Assembly: GCF_963676855.1 (NCBI RefSeq)
Contig: NZ_OY781460.1
Coordinates: 2,716,501-2,780,500 of the forward strand
Direction: 5' to 3'
Source of the DNA: an uncultured Anaeromusa sp.
Lineage (GTDB): Bacteria; Bacillota; Negativicutes; Anaeromusales; Anaeromusaceae
Length of the DNA stretch: 64,000 nt
The translations under genes were made by a program, and so were the position numbers. Below, one piece after another: positions 23,927 to 34,300 of the stretch. How positions within the stretch are numbered: position 1 is the stretch's first letter; each line of letters begins with the position of its first letter. Under the pieces are notes generated by a model. It saw only the letters and a program-made list of their open reading frames with translations, was not told the origin of the DNA and did not search any database.

Positions 23927-26900
23927 TTAGCTAGCAGAAGACTGCTTTTCCTCATTACCAAGCTCTACGGAAATAATGCGAGACACGCCGTTTTCATGCA
24001 GCGTTACCCCGTGCAGACGGTCTGCTGCCTCCATCGTCCCTTTCCGGTGCGTTACCACCAAAAACTGAGTATGAGCCGCATACTCACGCAAAAAGCGACT
24101 GAACCGACGCAAATTGGCTTCGTCCAACGGTGCGTCAATTTCGTCCACCATGCAAAACGGGGCTGGCCTGTGCCGCAGGAATGAAAACAGCAAGGCAATC
24201 ACCGTCAGCGCCCGCTCGCCCCCGGACAGCAGCGCCAAATGCTGCGTCTTTTTCCCTGGAGGCTGCACAAAAATCTCTATACCGGTTTCCAATAAATTAT
24301 CTGGCGTCGTTAGACGCAATTCCGCCTTGCCTCCGCCAAACAAACTTTGAAAAGATGCAGAAAAATATTCATTAATCCGATGAAAGGCCTCTTTGAACTG
24401 ACTGGACATTGTCGCATCCATTTCGGCGATAACCTGCCGCAATTGCTCCAGGCTGGACGCCAAATCTTCGAATTGCCCTTCCAAAAACTCATGGCGCTCC
24501 AACAGTTCCGCATATTCCTGCTCGGCATTAAGATTAACCGGTCCCAACGCCTCAATATTTCTTTCCAGGCGGGCAATCGTCGCACTAAAGGAGGCGGTAT
24601 TTCCCTCTACTCGCCATTCCTGCGCTTCTTGAAGACGCAAAGAAAACTGTTCCCACATCTGCGTTTGCGCCGCTTCCACCTCATAGTCCGCTTTAGTCGT
24701 CTGCAGCTCAATGGCGTGAACTTTGCGCTCCAAATCCTGACTCTGACGCCGACAGACTTCCTGTGCTTCCAGCGCCTGACGCCAGACAACTTCTTGCTGG
24801 GACCGCTCGTTTTGCGCCTGCAGCGCCGTTGCTTCCGCCACCTGGTGCCTGGCGATAAGTTCCGTTTGAGACGCAGCAACCGCTGCCAGCGATTGCTGCG
24901 TCTCTTGCTGCTGCGCCTGCAATACGCCATGTTCTGCCAGAAGCTGCTCTTGTTTACGTGTTACGTGCTCCAGTTCCGTTTCCATGTTGCGCAGCCGCTC
25001 TTCCATCTGTCTTCGCTGTTCCTCTAGCGCTGCCTGCCGCACTTTAACCGCCACAAGACGACTTTGCTCTTCTTCTCGTCGCCGCGTAAGCACTATCTGT
25101 TGTTCCTGCTGCAACGACACATCCTCTCGTTGCACGTGGTCAGCCGCTTCAACTGACGTCAGCGATTCAGACACTTCTTGCCGCTGCTGCCGGACCTGTA
25201 ACAACGCTGATTCCAGATCCCTGCGCCGCCTCTTAAGATTTTCGCCAGTTTCCTGCCACCGTCGCATCTCTTTAACGCAAGCCTGACTTTGCCCTTCCCA
25301 TGACGCATGCTCTACCTGCAACGCTTGCAATTGCTGCCGTATTTGTTCCAGCTGTTCCTGTAGTTCCTGTCCTTCCTGCTGCAATTGCTTCAACTGAGCT
25401 TCTGCTTCCCGCAGCTCTTCCGTTCCTTCGGCAATGCAACGACTCAGTTCTTCTAGTTCGCTTTCACGCCCCAGCACGCCACTTTCACGCCGTTGCTGGC
25501 TGCCGCCGCTCATAGCTCCACCAGGACTGAGCACTTCCCCGTCCAAGGTTACTAGTTTTACACTATGACCAGTCTGGCGGGCAATGGCAATGGCTTTATC
25601 CAATGTTTCTACAATAACCGTACGTCCCAGCAAAAATTTAACGGCTGCTTCATGTTCCGCCGCACACTCTATCATATCGGAGGCAAAACCAAGCGCTCCA
25701 GGCAGCTTAGCCGCCCGCAATTCCGCATCTCGCGGCGTTTGGAGCCGCAGCGCATTCAACGGTAAAAAAGTCGCGCGCCCTAGGCGCTGCGCTTTCAAAA
25801 AGGCAATAGCGTCGCGCGCCACTTCTTCTCGTTCTACTACCACATGCTGCATCGCCCCGCCTAAAGCGGTTTCTACTGCCGTTACATAGCGAGAAGAAAC
25901 ACGAATGAGCTCCGCAACCGGCCCGTAAATACCACTGCGCCAGACCGCCTTGCTCTGCAACAACGCCTTAACACCGCGCCCAAAACCTTCATGAGCCTCT
26001 TTCATTTGCTGCAGCACTTGCCGCCTTGTCGTCCATTCTCGCTGCTGCAGTTGCAGCTTTTGTATTGCCTGCTGCCGCTGCTGTTTCTCTTCGTGCTTAC
26101 ACTGACTTTGCTCTTGCAAGCGCTGTCCCTGTAAGCGGGCCACTTGCATACGCTCCTGCAGCTCATCTTTTTGCTGAAGCAGCCTTTCTTCTTGACGCAT
26201 TCCAAGATGCAACTGCTGCTGCTGTTGCGTTTCTTCACCCGCAACGCTCACCAGTTCCTCTTCCAGCCGTCGCCCTTCCTGCTCATGCTGCTGAACTTCA
26301 TGACGCAATTGCAGTAGCTTTTGCATCCGGCTCATTTCCGCTTCCTTGCCGGCAACTACTTGCGTTTCCAACGTCAACAATTCTTCCTGCAATTGTTGCA
26401 GCGTTATTTCTCGTTCTTTGACTTCTTTTGTACATTGCAATAACGTTCCCGCTTGCTGCTGCCACTCGGAAGACACGTTTTCTCCCTGCGCTCTGGTGCG
26501 TTGCGCTAGCTGCGCATATTCCACCTGTTCTTGGGCTAAGCGCCGACTCCGTTCTTCTTCTTGTAAGGAACGCTCTGCCAAAACCGCTTGCTGCTGTTGC
26601 AGCGCATCTCCTTCTTCTTGACAACTTTGAACCTGCTGCTGCGCTGCCGTCCAAGACACTTCCGCTTGGCTGCGCAACTCGGAGCAACGGGCGGCCTCGC
26701 TCTCTGCCGCATACAACGCCGTCCGACCGGCTTCATAATCCTGCTGTAGCGCCGCCGCTTCGCCGCGCCACCGCTCTTGCTGCCCTTGCGCCTGCTCTAA
26801 ACGCTGACACAGCATAGATACTTGCTGGCTGCGCAGTTGCCTGGCAAGTTCTTTGTGTTCCTTCGCTTTACGGGCGCTCTCCGCCATAGGTTCTAATCTT

Positions 26901-27499
26901 GCAGTAATTTCACCGCGAATATCTGCTACACGAGTCAAGTTTAGCTCAGTTTCTTCCATTTTGCGCATAGCATCTCGTTTGCGCTGCTTATATTTACTGA
27001 TTCCTGCCGCATCCTCAAACAACAAACGCCGTTCTTCCGGTTTGCTGTTAAGCACTTCATCCACGCGATTTTGCCCAATGACGACCATGGAGTCCTTGCC
27101 AAGGCCAGTATTAGCCAAAAGCTCATGAATATCTTTGAGACGACAAGGACGTTTATTCAAATAATATTCGCTTTCACCGGAACGATAGACACGGCGCGTA
27201 AAAACGACCTCACCATATTCAATCGGCAAGGTACCATCTGTATTGTCAAAAGCCAAGGACACTTCAGCCATGCCCAAAGGGCGTCGGCCAGCACTGCCGG
27301 AAAAAATAACATCTTCCATTTTAGCGCCGCGCAGCGTCTTAGCACTCTGTTCGCCCAACACCCACAAGATGGCGTCGGAAATATTGCTCTTGCCACTGCC
27401 GTTAGGCCCGACAATCGCTGTGATTCCTTCGTCAAATTCCAATTCAGTACGGTCTGCGAACGATTTAAAGCCATGGGCTTCCAGTTTTCGTAACAGCAC
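23927..27499 (-). CDS. smc: Chromosome segregation protein SMC
   Basis: The 1190-residue condensin ATPase has Walker A GPNGSGKSNISDAI near residue 32 and a hinge at about residues 500-650 (IYGPVAELIRVSSRYVTAVE). Two very Gln/Glu-rich coiled coils flank it. The C-terminal signature is LLSGGERALTVIALLF, with Walker B FCMVDEIDAPLDEAN. The coiled-coil part is rich in CAG/CTG codons, which gives a repetitive look to the DNA. Position beside ftsY is conserved. Confidence 0.97.
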   Translation of the reverse strand: MLLRKLEAHGFKSFADRTELEFDEGITAIVGPNGSGKSNISDAILWVLGEQSAKTLRGAKMEDVIFSGSAGRRPLGMAEVSLAFDNTDGTLPIEYGEVVFTRRVYRSGESEYYLNKRPCRLKDIHELLANTGLGKDSMVVIGQNRVDEVLNSKPEERRLLFEDAAGISKYKQRKRDAMRKMEETELNLTRVADIRGEITARLEPMAESARKAKEHKELARQLRSQQVSMLCQRLEQAQGQQERWRGEAAALQQDYEAGRTALYAAESEAARCSELRSQAEVSWTAAQQQVQSCQEEGDALQQQQAVLAERSLQEEERSRRLAQEQVEYAQLAQRTRAQGENVSSEWQQQAGTLLQCTKEVKEREITLQQLQEELLTLETQVVAGKEAEMSRMQKLLQLRHEVQQHEQEGRRLEEELVSVAGEETQQQQQLHLGMRQEERLLQQKDELQERMQVARLQGQRLQEQSQCKHEEKQQRQQAIQKLQLQQREWTTRRQVLQQMKEAHEGFGRGVKALLQSKAVWRSGIYGPVAELIRVSSRYVTAVETALGGAMQHVVVEREEVARDAIAFLKAQRLGRATFLPLNALRLQTPRDAELRAAKLPGALGFASDMIECAAEHEAAVKFLLGRTVIVETLDKAIAIARQTGHSVKLVTLDGEVLSPGGAMSGGSQQRRESGVLGRESELEELSRCIAEGTEELREAEAQLKQLQQEGQELQEQLEQIRQQLQALQVEHASWEGQSQACVKEMRRWQETGENLKRRRRDLESALLQVRQQRQEVSESLTSVEAADHVQREDVSLQQEQQIVLTRRREEEQSRLVAVKVRQAALEEQRRQMEERLRNMETELEHVTRKQEQLLAEHGVLQAQQQETQQSLAAVAASQTELIARHQVAEATALQAQNERSQQEVVWRQALEAQEVCRRQSQDLERKVHAIELQTTKADYEVEAAQTQMWEQFSLRLQEAQEWRVEGNTASFSATIARLERNIEALGPVNLNAEQEYAELLERHEFLEGQFEDLASSLEQLRQVIAEMDATMSSQFKEAFHRINEYFSASFQSLFGGGKAELRLTTPDNLLETGIEIFVQPPGKKTQHLALLSGGERALTVIALLFSFLRHRPAPFCMVDEIDAPLDEANLRRFSRFLREYAAHTQFLVVTHRKGTMEAADRLHGVTLHENGVSRIISVELGNEEKQSSAS

Positions 27500-27566
27500 G
27501 AATCAATTCACCACATTTCTTGCAGATATCTTACTTATTGTACCATCATCAGCCACCTAATAACAA

Positions 27567-27600
27567 ATAAAAAGCCCGCTTGCCGCAGCAAACAGGCTTA
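27567..27600 (-). terminator. Terminator after spoVS
   Basis: AAGCCTGTTTGC and GCAAGCGGGCTT pair, followed by TTTATTTG on the minus strand, 15 nt after the spoVS stop. Confidence 0.75.
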
Positions 27601-27614
27601 TTAAACAACTCACG

Positions 27615-27875
27615 TCAACGAGGCTCCACAATAAAGCGAATGGCCGTCCTCTCTTCGCCATCAATATTAATTTCCGCAAACGCCGGAATGGCAATTAGAT
27701 TGATTCCGTTAGGAGCCACAAATCCTCTGGCAATAGCGATAGCTTTGATAGCCTGATTCACCGCCCCGGCTCCCACCGCCTGGACTTCCGCGCCCCCGTT
27801 TTCACGCAACACCGCAGCCAATGCTCCGGCAACCGCTTTAGGATTAGATCGAGCAGACACTTTGAGGACTTCCAT
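27615..27875 (-). CDS. spoVS: Stage V sporulation protein S
   Basis: The 86-residue Alba-like protein starts MEVLKVSARSNPKAVAGALAAVLRENG and contains GAGAVNQAIKAIAIARGFVAPNG, nearly invariant in SpoVS. It affects spore coat assembly and septation in Bacillus. Its presence suggests a sporulating lineage, although some non-sporulating clades keep it. It is monocistronic with a possible sigma-H promoter at 27959-27987. Confidence 0.95.
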   Translation of the reverse strand: MEVLKVSARSNPKAVAGALAAVLRENGGAEVQAVGAGAVNQAIKAIAIARGFVAPNGINLIAIPAFAEINIDGEERTAIRFIVEPR

Positions 27876-27958
27876 AGTTACTGAACCTCCTTCTACGTCG
27901 CTTTGAACTGCAAGGCATCCAGCATTTATTGTTCCTATTAGAGTTTCCTTTATCCCCT

Positions 27959-27987
27959 CTATTCTTCTCTCTATGAAAAACTCCTTC
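27959..27987 (-). promoter_or_regulatory. Possible sigma-H promoter of spoVS
   Basis: Minus-strand GAAGGAGTT, an 11-bp gap and GAAGAATAG resemble the Bacillus sigma-H pattern (RNAGGAWWW, 11-12 bp, RNNGAATWW), with a mismatch in each box. B. subtilis spoVS is sigma-H dependent. Confidence 0.45.
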
Positions 27988-28029
27988 TCCTAAGGCTGTG
28001 TTTACCGGAAAGTTTTTACTTATGATCAT

Positions 28030-29091
28030 TTAACAATAAAGTCTTCCAATCACTCCTAGGTTCACGATCCCCCTGCCTTGCAGCAGCTCTAGCTGCAGGC
28101 TGCCTGGAGAAACGCTTGCCTTAGCTTGCAAGGACAATTCGCCAAAGCCAGCCTCTTTCCATTGACGCAAGTTCTCATTTTTATGTCCCCTCACCTTAGA
28201 TGCATCCTGAGGATGATATAAAAGGCGACACGCGGAAGAAGAAAGCTGTTCCAATCCCTGCAGCACTTGTTGCCGTATTAAGAAAGACCATACGAGTTCA
28301 CCAAATGAGGGATGATACGGTCCTGCCAGAAGTTTTGAGGAGTGTAGCTCTTCACTGTCCTGCAGGCCCATGCGAATCACGCCAATTCCTCGCTGCTGGC
28401 AACCAGCTAAGGCCCACGCCGTACGCTCAACCGCTTCTGCCAGCGCAAGCGGTTTATACAAGCCATTTGCATAAGAGCCCGCCAATTCAGTCCCCTCCAA
28501 GACCACCGTTGGGTACAAACGAATGAAATCCGGAGCCAACTTCCATAAACGCTGCAATGTTTTTTGCCACAACAGCCGCGTTTCCCCAGGTAATCCCGGC
28601 ATGAGCTGTACACCTACCATCACCCCGGCATTTCGCAACACAGTGACAGCCTTTTCTACGCAAAAGAAACCATACCCACGCTTAGTTGCGTTCAACACAG
28701 AGTTGCAGAGCGATTGCGCTCCCAATTCCACGCACGAAACGCCTTGCGTCTTCAGCCATCTGACCGCCTCTTCTTCTATGGCGTCCGGTCTGGTTGATAA
28801 ACGAATGCCGGTTAACTTCCCGGTTGCCAAAAAATGCTGCGCCGGCGCTAAAAGATCTTTTTGCTGTCGCAACGGCAAAGCTGTAAAACTGCCACCGTAA
28901 AATGCGGCTTCCACTTTCTGTCCTAACGGCTGCAATGCTAATGCGTTTTCCAAAATCGTTCGGATATCCTCCGCAGTCGGCGTCGAAGTTCCGGTTCCCG
29001 TCAGCATCCGTTGATCGCAAAACACACATTGACTTTTGCAGCCAAAAAAAGGAATAAACAACGGTATAATTCGCTTCCTTGGCATTTTCAT
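28030..29091 (-). CDS. Elp3-like radical SAM protein
   Basis: The 353-residue protein has the cluster motif FGCKSQCVFCDQ (Cys 18, 22, 25; CxxxCxxC) behind a conserved FIPF segment. It also has a typical radical SAM barrel (AAFYGGSFTALP, LSTRPDAIEEE, VELGAQSL, MPGLPGET). The C-terminal part matches the Elp3-related extension, but no acetyltransferase domain follows. This family is common between smc/rnc genes in Clostridia; its reaction is not established and may concern tRNA or cofactor modification. Confidence 0.82.
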   Translation of the reverse strand: MKMPRKRIIPLFIPFFGCKSQCVFCDQRMLTGTGTSTPTAEDIRTILENALALQPLGQKVEAAFYGGSFTALPLRQQKDLLAPAQHFLATGKLTGIRLSTRPDAIEEEAVRWLKTQGVSCVELGAQSLCNSVLNATKRGYGFFCVEKAVTVLRNAGVMVGVQLMPGLPGETRLLWQKTLQRLWKLAPDFIRLYPTVVLEGTELAGSYANGLYKPLALAEAVERTAWALAGCQQRGIGVIRMGLQDSEELHSSKLLAGPYHPSFGELVWSFLIRQQVLQGLEQLSSSACRLLYHPQDASKVRGHKNENLRQWKEAGFGELSLQAKASVSPGSLQLELLQGRGIVNLGVIGRLYC

Positions 29092-29170
29092 CTACTGGCC
29101 TCCTTCTAAGCAGACCCGCTTGTCGATTTTTGAAAATACAAAACGCAGACCAACTCAGAAACTGGGTTGA

Positions 29171-29214
29171 AAAAGAAAAACCGATGCCGTAACTACATCC
29201 GTCACGGCATCGGT
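29171..29214 (-). terminator. Terminator after rnc
   Basis: ACCGATGCCGT and ACGGCATCGGT form an 11-bp stem, followed by TTTTCTTTTT on the minus strand, just after the rnc stop. Confidence 0.9.
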
Positions 29215-29220
29215 CCTTTT

Positions 29221-29970
29221 TCAAGATGACTTGTGCATACTGTCTTTGGGCTGCAAAGCAACAAAGGCTTCCTGAGCGGAATGCTGCTCCGCTTCTTTTT
29301 TGCTGCGGCCGCTGCCATGCCCTGCTAGGCGGTCGTTGACCCAAACTTCCACGTGAAAAATCTTCCCGTGATCAGGCCCTTCTTCACCAACCAGTTGGTA
29401 CTGAATCTTTGCATCCGCCTTGCGCTGCACCAATTCCTGCAACAAAGTCTTGTAATCCTTTAGGTAATTACCACGCTCCACTAGCTTAATTTCCTTTGCT
29501 AGCTGTTTCATGACAAAGTCCGTTACGCCAGGAATACCGTGGTCCAAATAAATAGCGCCAATAATCGCTTCAAAGGCATCCGCTAAAATGGAAATGCGTT
29601 GGCGGCCGCCTGACAATTCCTCGCCTCGGCCCAAATAAAGAAATTCACCAACTTGGAGCTCCCCTGCCCGCCGAGCCAATGTGGTCTCACAAACCAATAC
29701 AGCTCTAGCTTTCGTCAACTCGCCTTCCGGCAGTTGCGGAAACTTGCGAAACAGATAATCGCTGATAATCAAATCCAATATAGCATCGCCAAGAAACTCC
29801 AGCCGTTCATTATGAACCAACGTTTCATGCTTTGTCTCGTTGGCGTAGGAAGTATGCACCAAGGCCTGGTGCAACAAAGATAGATCCTGGAATACGGTTC
29901 CCAAACGCTTGCACAATAGTGCAAGTTCTTGCTGCCGACCCTTATCCACCGTTTGTCCTGTCTTGCTCAC
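29221..29970 (-). CDS. rnc: Ribonuclease III
   Basis: The 249-residue enzyme cuts double-stranded RNA. It has the signature NERLEFLGDAIL, the second metal site ADAFEAIIGAIYLD, and a C-terminal dsRBD (DYKTLLQELVQ...GSGRSKKEAEQHSAQEAF). The start is GTG 29970, 6 nt after fabF with a weak AAGG site. Linkage fabF-rnc-smc is conserved in Firmicutes. Confidence 0.96.
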   Translation of the reverse strand: MSKTGQTVDKGRQQELALLCKRLGTVFQDLSLLHQALVHTSYANETKHETLVHNERLEFLGDAILDLIISDYLFRKFPQLPEGELTKARAVLVCETTLARRAGELQVGEFLYLGRGEELSGGRQRISILADAFEAIIGAIYLDHGIPGVTDFVMKQLAKEIKLVERGNYLKDYKTLLQELVQRKADAKIQYQLVGEEGPDHGKIFHVEVWVNDRLAGHGSGRSKKEAEQHSAQEAFVALQPKDSMHKSS

Positions 29971-29976
29971 GCGCGA

Positions 29977-31227
29977 TTACGCCTTGTACTTTTTGAGCAA
30001 AATAGTAGCATTATGACCGCCGAAACCGAAAGAGTTGGAAATGGCCACATTGACCGTAAGCTGCCGTTTCACCTTCGGCACATAGTCAAGATCCATTCCT
30101 TCTTCGGCATTCTCATAGTTGATTGTCGGCGGAACCAGGTCATTAGAGATAGCCAAAGCTGTAGCAATGGCTTCAATGCCGCCAGCTGCGCCCAGCAAGT
30201 GGCCTGTCATGGATTTAATAGAGCTGATGGACAATTTTTTAGCATGGTCACCGAAAAGAGCCTTAACCGCCAACGTTTCATTGCGATCATTCAGCGGCGT
30301 CGAGGTGCCGTGAGCATTAATGTAGTCTACGTCTTCCGGCTTCAAACCAGCATCTTTAATCGCTAGGTTCATGCATTTAGCTGCCATAGCACCTTCCGGC
30401 GCCGGCGCTGTAATATGATATGCATCTGCATTATAACCATAGCCGCTGATTTCCGCATAAATCCGCGCCCCCCGCTGCAATGCATGCTCCAGAGATTCCA
30501 AAATCACAATACCTGCGCCTTCGCCCATAACAAAGCCTGCACGGTCTTTGTCAAACGGACGAGAAGCTTTGGTAGGTTCGTCATTACGTGTCGACAATGC
30601 TTTCATGGAACAAAAGCCAGCTACCGCTGCCGGAGAAATGCAGGCTTCCACTCCACCAGCCACCATTACGTCGGCATCGCCGCGCTGAATAATTTTAAAA
30701 GCGTCGCCTACGGCATTCGTGCCTGTGGCGCAAGCCGTAACTACACAACTGGATGGTCCTCTCAAGCCAAAAGCGATCGAGGTCTGACCAGCAGGCATAT
30801 TGGCGATCATCATCGGTACAAAGAAAGGGCTAACACGGCCAGGACCTTTTTCAAACAAGGTTTTGTACTGATCATGCAGCGTATCAATGCCGCCAATACC
30901 GGTGCCAATTACCGTACCAATGCGCTCCCGGTCTTCTTTTTCCAAGTCCAAGGCCGCATCTTCAATCGCCATGGATGTCGCGGCCACTGCAAACTGAGTC
31001 ACTCGATCCATGCGTTTTGCTTCTTTTTTGTCAATGTATTGCGTAGGTTCAAAGCCCTTGACTTCACCGGCAATACGTGTGGTAAAGTCACTGGCGTCAA
31101 AACGTGTAATCGGGCCAATGCCGGAAACACCGTTTGTCAAAGACTGCCAAAATTCAGCCGCCGTATTACCGACAGGGGTAATGGCCCCCACCCCGGTGAT
31201 TACTACGCGTTTGGAAGTAGTATGCAA
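29977..31227 (-). CDS. fabF: 3-oxoacyl-ACP synthase II
   Basis: The 416-residue condensing enzyme elongates acyl-ACP with malonyl-ACP. Catalytic residues lie in [12 protein letters not shown] (Cys), [11 protein letters not shown] (His) and [11 protein letters not shown] (His). A TTG at 31227 with GAGGTG upstream gives [12 protein letters not shown]; a GTG at 31236 overlaps that site. It follows the fabK-like gene by 15 nt. Confidence 0.96.
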   Translation of the reverse strand: MHTTSKRVVITGVGAITPVGNTAAEFWQSLTNGVSGIGPITRFDASDFTTRIAGEVKGFEPTQYIDKKEAKRMDRVTQFAVAATSMAIEDAALDLEKEDRERIGTVIGTGIGGIDTLHDQYKTLFEKGPGRVSPFFVPMMIANMPAGQTSIAFGLRGPSSCVVTACATGTNAVGDAFKIIQRGDADVMVAGGVEACISPAAVAGFCSMKALSTRNDEPTKASRPFDKDRAGFVMGEGAGIVILESLEHALQRGARIYAEISGYGYNADAYHITAPAPEGAMAAKCMNLAIKDAGLKPEDVDYINAHGTSTPLNDRNETLAVKALFGDHAKKLSISSIKSMTGHLLGAAGGIEAIATALAISNDLVPPTINYENAEEGMDLDYVPKVKRQLTVNVAISNSFGFGGHNATILLKKYKA

Positions 31228-31242
31228 ATAAAACACCTCACT

Positions 31243-32190
31243 TTAGTTAACTGCTTCTGCTTCGCGGAGCAGTCGCGCAAAAATTTCCTTTACAGGAAGA
31301 ATTTCTTCAATCTTGTGAATGTACTCGCCAGTAAAGACCAGGCCGGTCTCTACATCTCCCTGCTGCGCTCGAATCAGCGCCCGGATGATGCAAAAATTAC
31401 GTTTGCAATGTTTCAAACAGGCATCACAAGTTATCGGCGCCGGAGCGTCCCCTGCTAAAAGGCGAGCCGCAAACGGATTACGCACAGCGCGTCCTGGCAA
31501 GCCCACAGGGCTGTCAATCAGCACAACATCTTCCGGTTTAGCCTTCAAATAGAACTCTTTTAATGCCGGGGCCGCATTGGATTCTTCACTTGCGGCAAAA
31601 CGAGTACCCATTTGCACACCGCTTGCCCCCAGTTTCAAGACTTCTACAATATCTGCACCGTTCATGACGCCACCCGCGGCGATGACCGGAATATTGACAG
31701 CTTTGCAAATATCGGGGATGATCTCGCACATGGATTGGTCGGTACCCAAATGACCGCCCGCTTCCTTGCCCTCAACCACAATGGCCGCCGCACCTAGCTT
31801 TTGCGAAATCTTGGCCAATTTTACCGATGAAACAATCGGCACAATCGGAGTTCCCGATTCGTGTCCGAGTCCAAACATATCTCTGGAAAAGCCAGCTCCG
31901 GCAACTACAAGATCAATTCCTTCGTCAATTGCGGTTTTTACCAAACCGGCAAATTCACGCGCCGCCACCATGGCGTTAATGCCAATAATCCCCTTCGTCA
32001 GGGAACGAGCCAGACGGATTTCATATCGTAATTCATCAAAAGTCATCCCAGATGCGGCAATCAGGCCTATGCCGCCCTGCGAGGCTACTGCTGCAGCCAG
32101 ACGGGCCGTAGAAAGACGGATGGCCATACCGCCTTGCATAACTGGTACTTTGGCCACAAGCTGGCCAATGCGAAGTTCTGGAAGTTTCAA
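31243..32190 (-). CDS. FabK-like/nitronate monooxygenase-family flavoprotein
   Basis: This 315-residue TIM-barrel flavoprotein has PVMQGGMAIRLST, VVEGKEAGGHLGTD and VIAAGGVMNGADIVEVLKLGASGVQMGTRF (FMN-binding). It differs from the true FabK upstream (34301) and carries a C-terminal Cys cluster, CDACLKHCKRNFC. This suits a nitronate monooxygenase or an uncharacterised enoyl reductase-like enzyme. It starts at TTG 32190 after GGAGGAG. It lies behind the acpP terminator, so it may be expressed partly by read-through. Confidence 0.82.
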   Translation of the reverse strand: MKLPELRIGQLVAKVPVMQGGMAIRLSTARLAAAVASQGGIGLIAASGMTFDELRYEIRLARSLTKGIIGINAMVAAREFAGLVKTAIDEGIDLVVAGAGFSRDMFGLGHESGTPIVPIVSSVKLAKISQKLGAAAIVVEGKEAGGHLGTDQSMCEIIPDICKAVNIPVIAAGGVMNGADIVEVLKLGASGVQMGTRFAASEESNAAPALKEFYLKAKPEDVVLIDSPVGLPGRAVRNPFAARLLAGDAPAPITCDACLKHCKRNFCIIRALIRAQQGDVETGLVFTGEYIHKIEEILPVKEIFARLLREAEAVN

Positions 32191-32230
32191 GAAAATACTC
32201 CTCCATTCACATGGGCGTCATCATCTTTAA

Positions 32231-32260
32231 GAAAGTCCCGCGAACAAGTTCACGGGACTT
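32231..32260 (-). terminator. Terminator after acpP
   Basis: GAAAGTCCCGTGAAC and GTTCGCGGGACTTTC pair, with TT following. The T-tract is short, so read-through to fabF and rnc is plausible. Confidence 0.68.
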
Positions 32261-32288
32261 TCTCAATTGACAGATCGTTCAGCGATCT

Positions 32289-32525
32289 TTAGCCTTGTTT
32301 TTCCTGTTCAATGTAGGTAACAGCGTCTTTTACAGTCTTGATCTTTTCTGCAACCTCATCAGGAATTTCGATGCCAAATTCCTCTTCGAAAGCCATGATC
32401 AATTCCACGATGTCCAAGGAATCAGCACCCAGATCATCGATGAAGGTGGAGTCAATAGCTACATCAGCAGCTTCCACACCCAATTGCTCAACTACGATTT
32501 CTTTTACTTTGTCAAATGTCGACAT
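32289..32525 (-). CDS. acpP: Acyl carrier protein
   Basis: The 78-residue acidic four-helix protein carries the phosphopantetheine serine in [11 protein letters not shown] (S36). The start ATG 32525 follows AAGGAGGTG; the longer frame to 32684 overlaps fabG and is rejected. It carries fatty-acid intermediates for the surrounding enzymes. Confidence 0.98.
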   Translation of the reverse strand: MSTFDKVKEIVVEQLGVEAADVAIDSTFIDDLGADSLDIVELIMAFEEEFGIEIPDEVAEKIKTVKDAVTYIEQEKQG

Positions 32526-32565
32526 GAAGTTCACCTCCTTCCAAAGCCCACGTAGAAAGTGGAAA

Positions 32566-33312
32566 TCAATACATGACCATACCGCCATCCACGTTGAGGG
32601 TTTGTCCTGTAATATAATCTGCAGCGTCCGAACAGAGGAACAATACGGCTTTCGCCACATCGCTCGGCGTTCCTGGACGTCCAAGGGGAATAGCAGTAGT
32701 CATTTGTTCTTTTACACCGTCAGGCAGGCCTTCCGTCATATCGGTAGCAATAAAGCCAGGCGCAACCGCATTGACTGTAATGCCTCTACTGCCTAACTCT
32801 TTAGCCATGGACTTCGTAAAGCCCACTACGCCAGCTTTCGCTGCAGCATAGTTAGCTTGACCGGCATTGCCAGTGAGTCCCACAACCGACGTCATGTTGA
32901 TGATTTTGCCGCTTCGCTGCTTCATCATCAGCTTGGTTACCGCCTTCGTGCACAAGAACACGCCTTTCAAGTTGGTATCTAGCACCGCATCCCAATCGGC
33001 TTCTTTCATCCGCATCAAGAGCGTATCCCGAGTAATTCCAGCATTGTTAACCAGAATATCAATCGAGCCAAATGCCTCCACCGTTTTTTGGATCAATTCA
33101 TCCACTTCAGCCGCTACCGCAATGTTAGCTTGTACTGCAATAGCCTGACCGCCCATATCTTGAATGGCTTTCAGCACTTCCTGCGCCGCCGCCGCATTAC
33201 CGGCGTAGTTAATGACAATCTTAGCTCCGGCCTTAGCAAGTTCCAGTGCTGTTGCCCGTCCAATGCCGCGCGAAGCACCTGTAATCAAGGCCACTTTATT
33301 GTCTACATGCAT
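32566..33312 (-). CDS. fabG: 3-oxoacyl-ACP reductase
   Basis: The 248-residue SDR enzyme has [10 protein letters not shown] (NADP site), NNAG, the catalytic Ser/Tyr/Lys in [20 protein letters not shown], and a C-terminal [14 protein letters not shown]. The start ATG 33312 follows AAGGAGGTCC, just after the fabD stop. It reduces 3-oxoacyl-ACP in the elongation cycle. Confidence 0.97.
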   Translation of the reverse strand: MHVDNKVALITGASRGIGRATALELAKAGAKIVINYAGNAAAAQEVLKAIQDMGGQAIAVQANIAVAAEVDELIQKTVEAFGSIDILVNNAGITRDTLLMRMKEADWDAVLDTNLKGVFLCTKAVTKLMMKQRSGKIINMTSVVGLTGNAGQANYAAAKAGVVGFTKSMAKELGSRGITVNAVAPGFIATDMTEGLPDGVKEQMTTAIPLGRPGTPSDVAKAVLFLCSDAADYITGQTLNVDGGMVMY

Positions 33313-33313
33313 T

Positions 33314-34261
33314 TTAGCGGACCTCCTTGAAATAATCAAGGCTTTTTTCCAGAGATGCCAAATCCTCAATATTGGCGCTGGCAGTCTCTTTGGCAATTTT
33401 CCTTGTAAAGCTTGTCAACACCTTGCCAGGCCCCACCTCTACCAAACACTCCGCCCCCTCAGCAAGCAACGTTTGCACGCAATCTTCCCAAATAACTGGG
33501 CTTGCCGCTTGCGCCACCAAAAGACGCTTGATATCAGCAGCATTAGTCATTGGCTTGCCGGTTACATTGGAAATGACCGGAATTAAAGCATCTTTAACTG
33601 TAATTTTATCTAGCTCCGCCGCCAACCCTTTAGCTGCCGGTTCCATCAAGGTGCTGTGGAAAGGAGCGCTCACAGGCAACATAACTGCCCGTTTGGCACC
33701 TGCTTCCTTCAGTTTGGCCGCAGCAGTCTCAACAGCCACAGTCTTACCAGCAATAACAACTTGCCCCGGGCAATTGAAATTGACAGCTTGAACTGCTTGT
33801 CCCAGCTCAGCTTGCACTTCTTGACAAGCCTTCACGACACTCTCGCTGTCAAGGCCCAAGATCGCCGCCATAGCACCTTCACCTAAAGGCACAGCTTCCT
33901 GCATCAATTGCCCCCGCTTACGTACCAACCGCACCGCATCGGCAAAATCCAACGCTCCGGCCGCAACCAACGCCGAATATTCACCCAAGCTGTGTCCGGC
34001 CGCCAAAGAGGGAACAATTCCTTGCTCCTTCAATACCGCAGCACAAGCCACGCTTACCGTCAAAATCGCCGGTTGCGTATTATATGTTTTTTTCAGCTCT
34101 TCTTCAGGCCCTTGAAAACACATGTCAGTAATTGAAAAACCCAGGGCTTCATCCGCCTCAGCAAATATTTTTTTTACAATAGGAAATGCCTCGTATAAAT
34201 CCTTGCCCATGCCAACGGTTTGCGAGCCTTGTCCTGGGAACACGAATGCCAATTTGCTCAT
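33314..34261 (-). CDS. fabD: Malonyl-CoA:ACP transacylase
   Basis: The 315-residue enzyme has [18 protein letters not shown] at its start and the nucleophile in [12 protein letters not shown], with [10 protein letters not shown] holding the catalytic His. It loads malonate on ACP. ATG 34261 follows GGAGGAAAAACAG; the frame to 34276 is the upstream leader. Confidence 0.97.
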   Translation of the reverse strand: MSKLAFVFPGQGSQTVGMGKDLYEAFPIVKKIFAEADEALGFSITDMCFQGPEEELKKTYNTQPAILTVSVACAAVLKEQGIVPSLAAGHSLGEYSALVAAGALDFADAVRLVRKRGQLMQEAVPLGEGAMAAILGLDSESVVKACQEVQAELGQAVQAVNFNCPGQVVIAGKTVAVETAAAKLKEAGAKRAVMLPVSAPFHSTLMEPAAKGLAAELDKITVKDALIPVISNVTGKPMTNAADIKRLLVAQAASPVIWEDCVQTLLAEGAECLVEVGPGKVLTSFTRKIAKETASANIEDLASLEKSLDYFKEVR

Positions 34262-34300
34262 CTGTTTTTCCTCCATTCCGTCTCGTTGTATGTCCGAGCC

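Noticed and set aside
24347..26817. Several long plus-strand frames and CTG/CAG-rich repeats inside smc
   Set aside because: The repeats come from Gln/Glu/Leu codons of the SMC coiled coil. The frames are antisense shadows of smc.
30415..31458. 347-codon open frame on the plus strand opposite fabF and the FabK-like gene
   Set aside because: It is antisense to two well-supported conserved genes, has no ribosome-binding site, and its Cys/Arg/Asn-rich composition is typical of a shadow frame.
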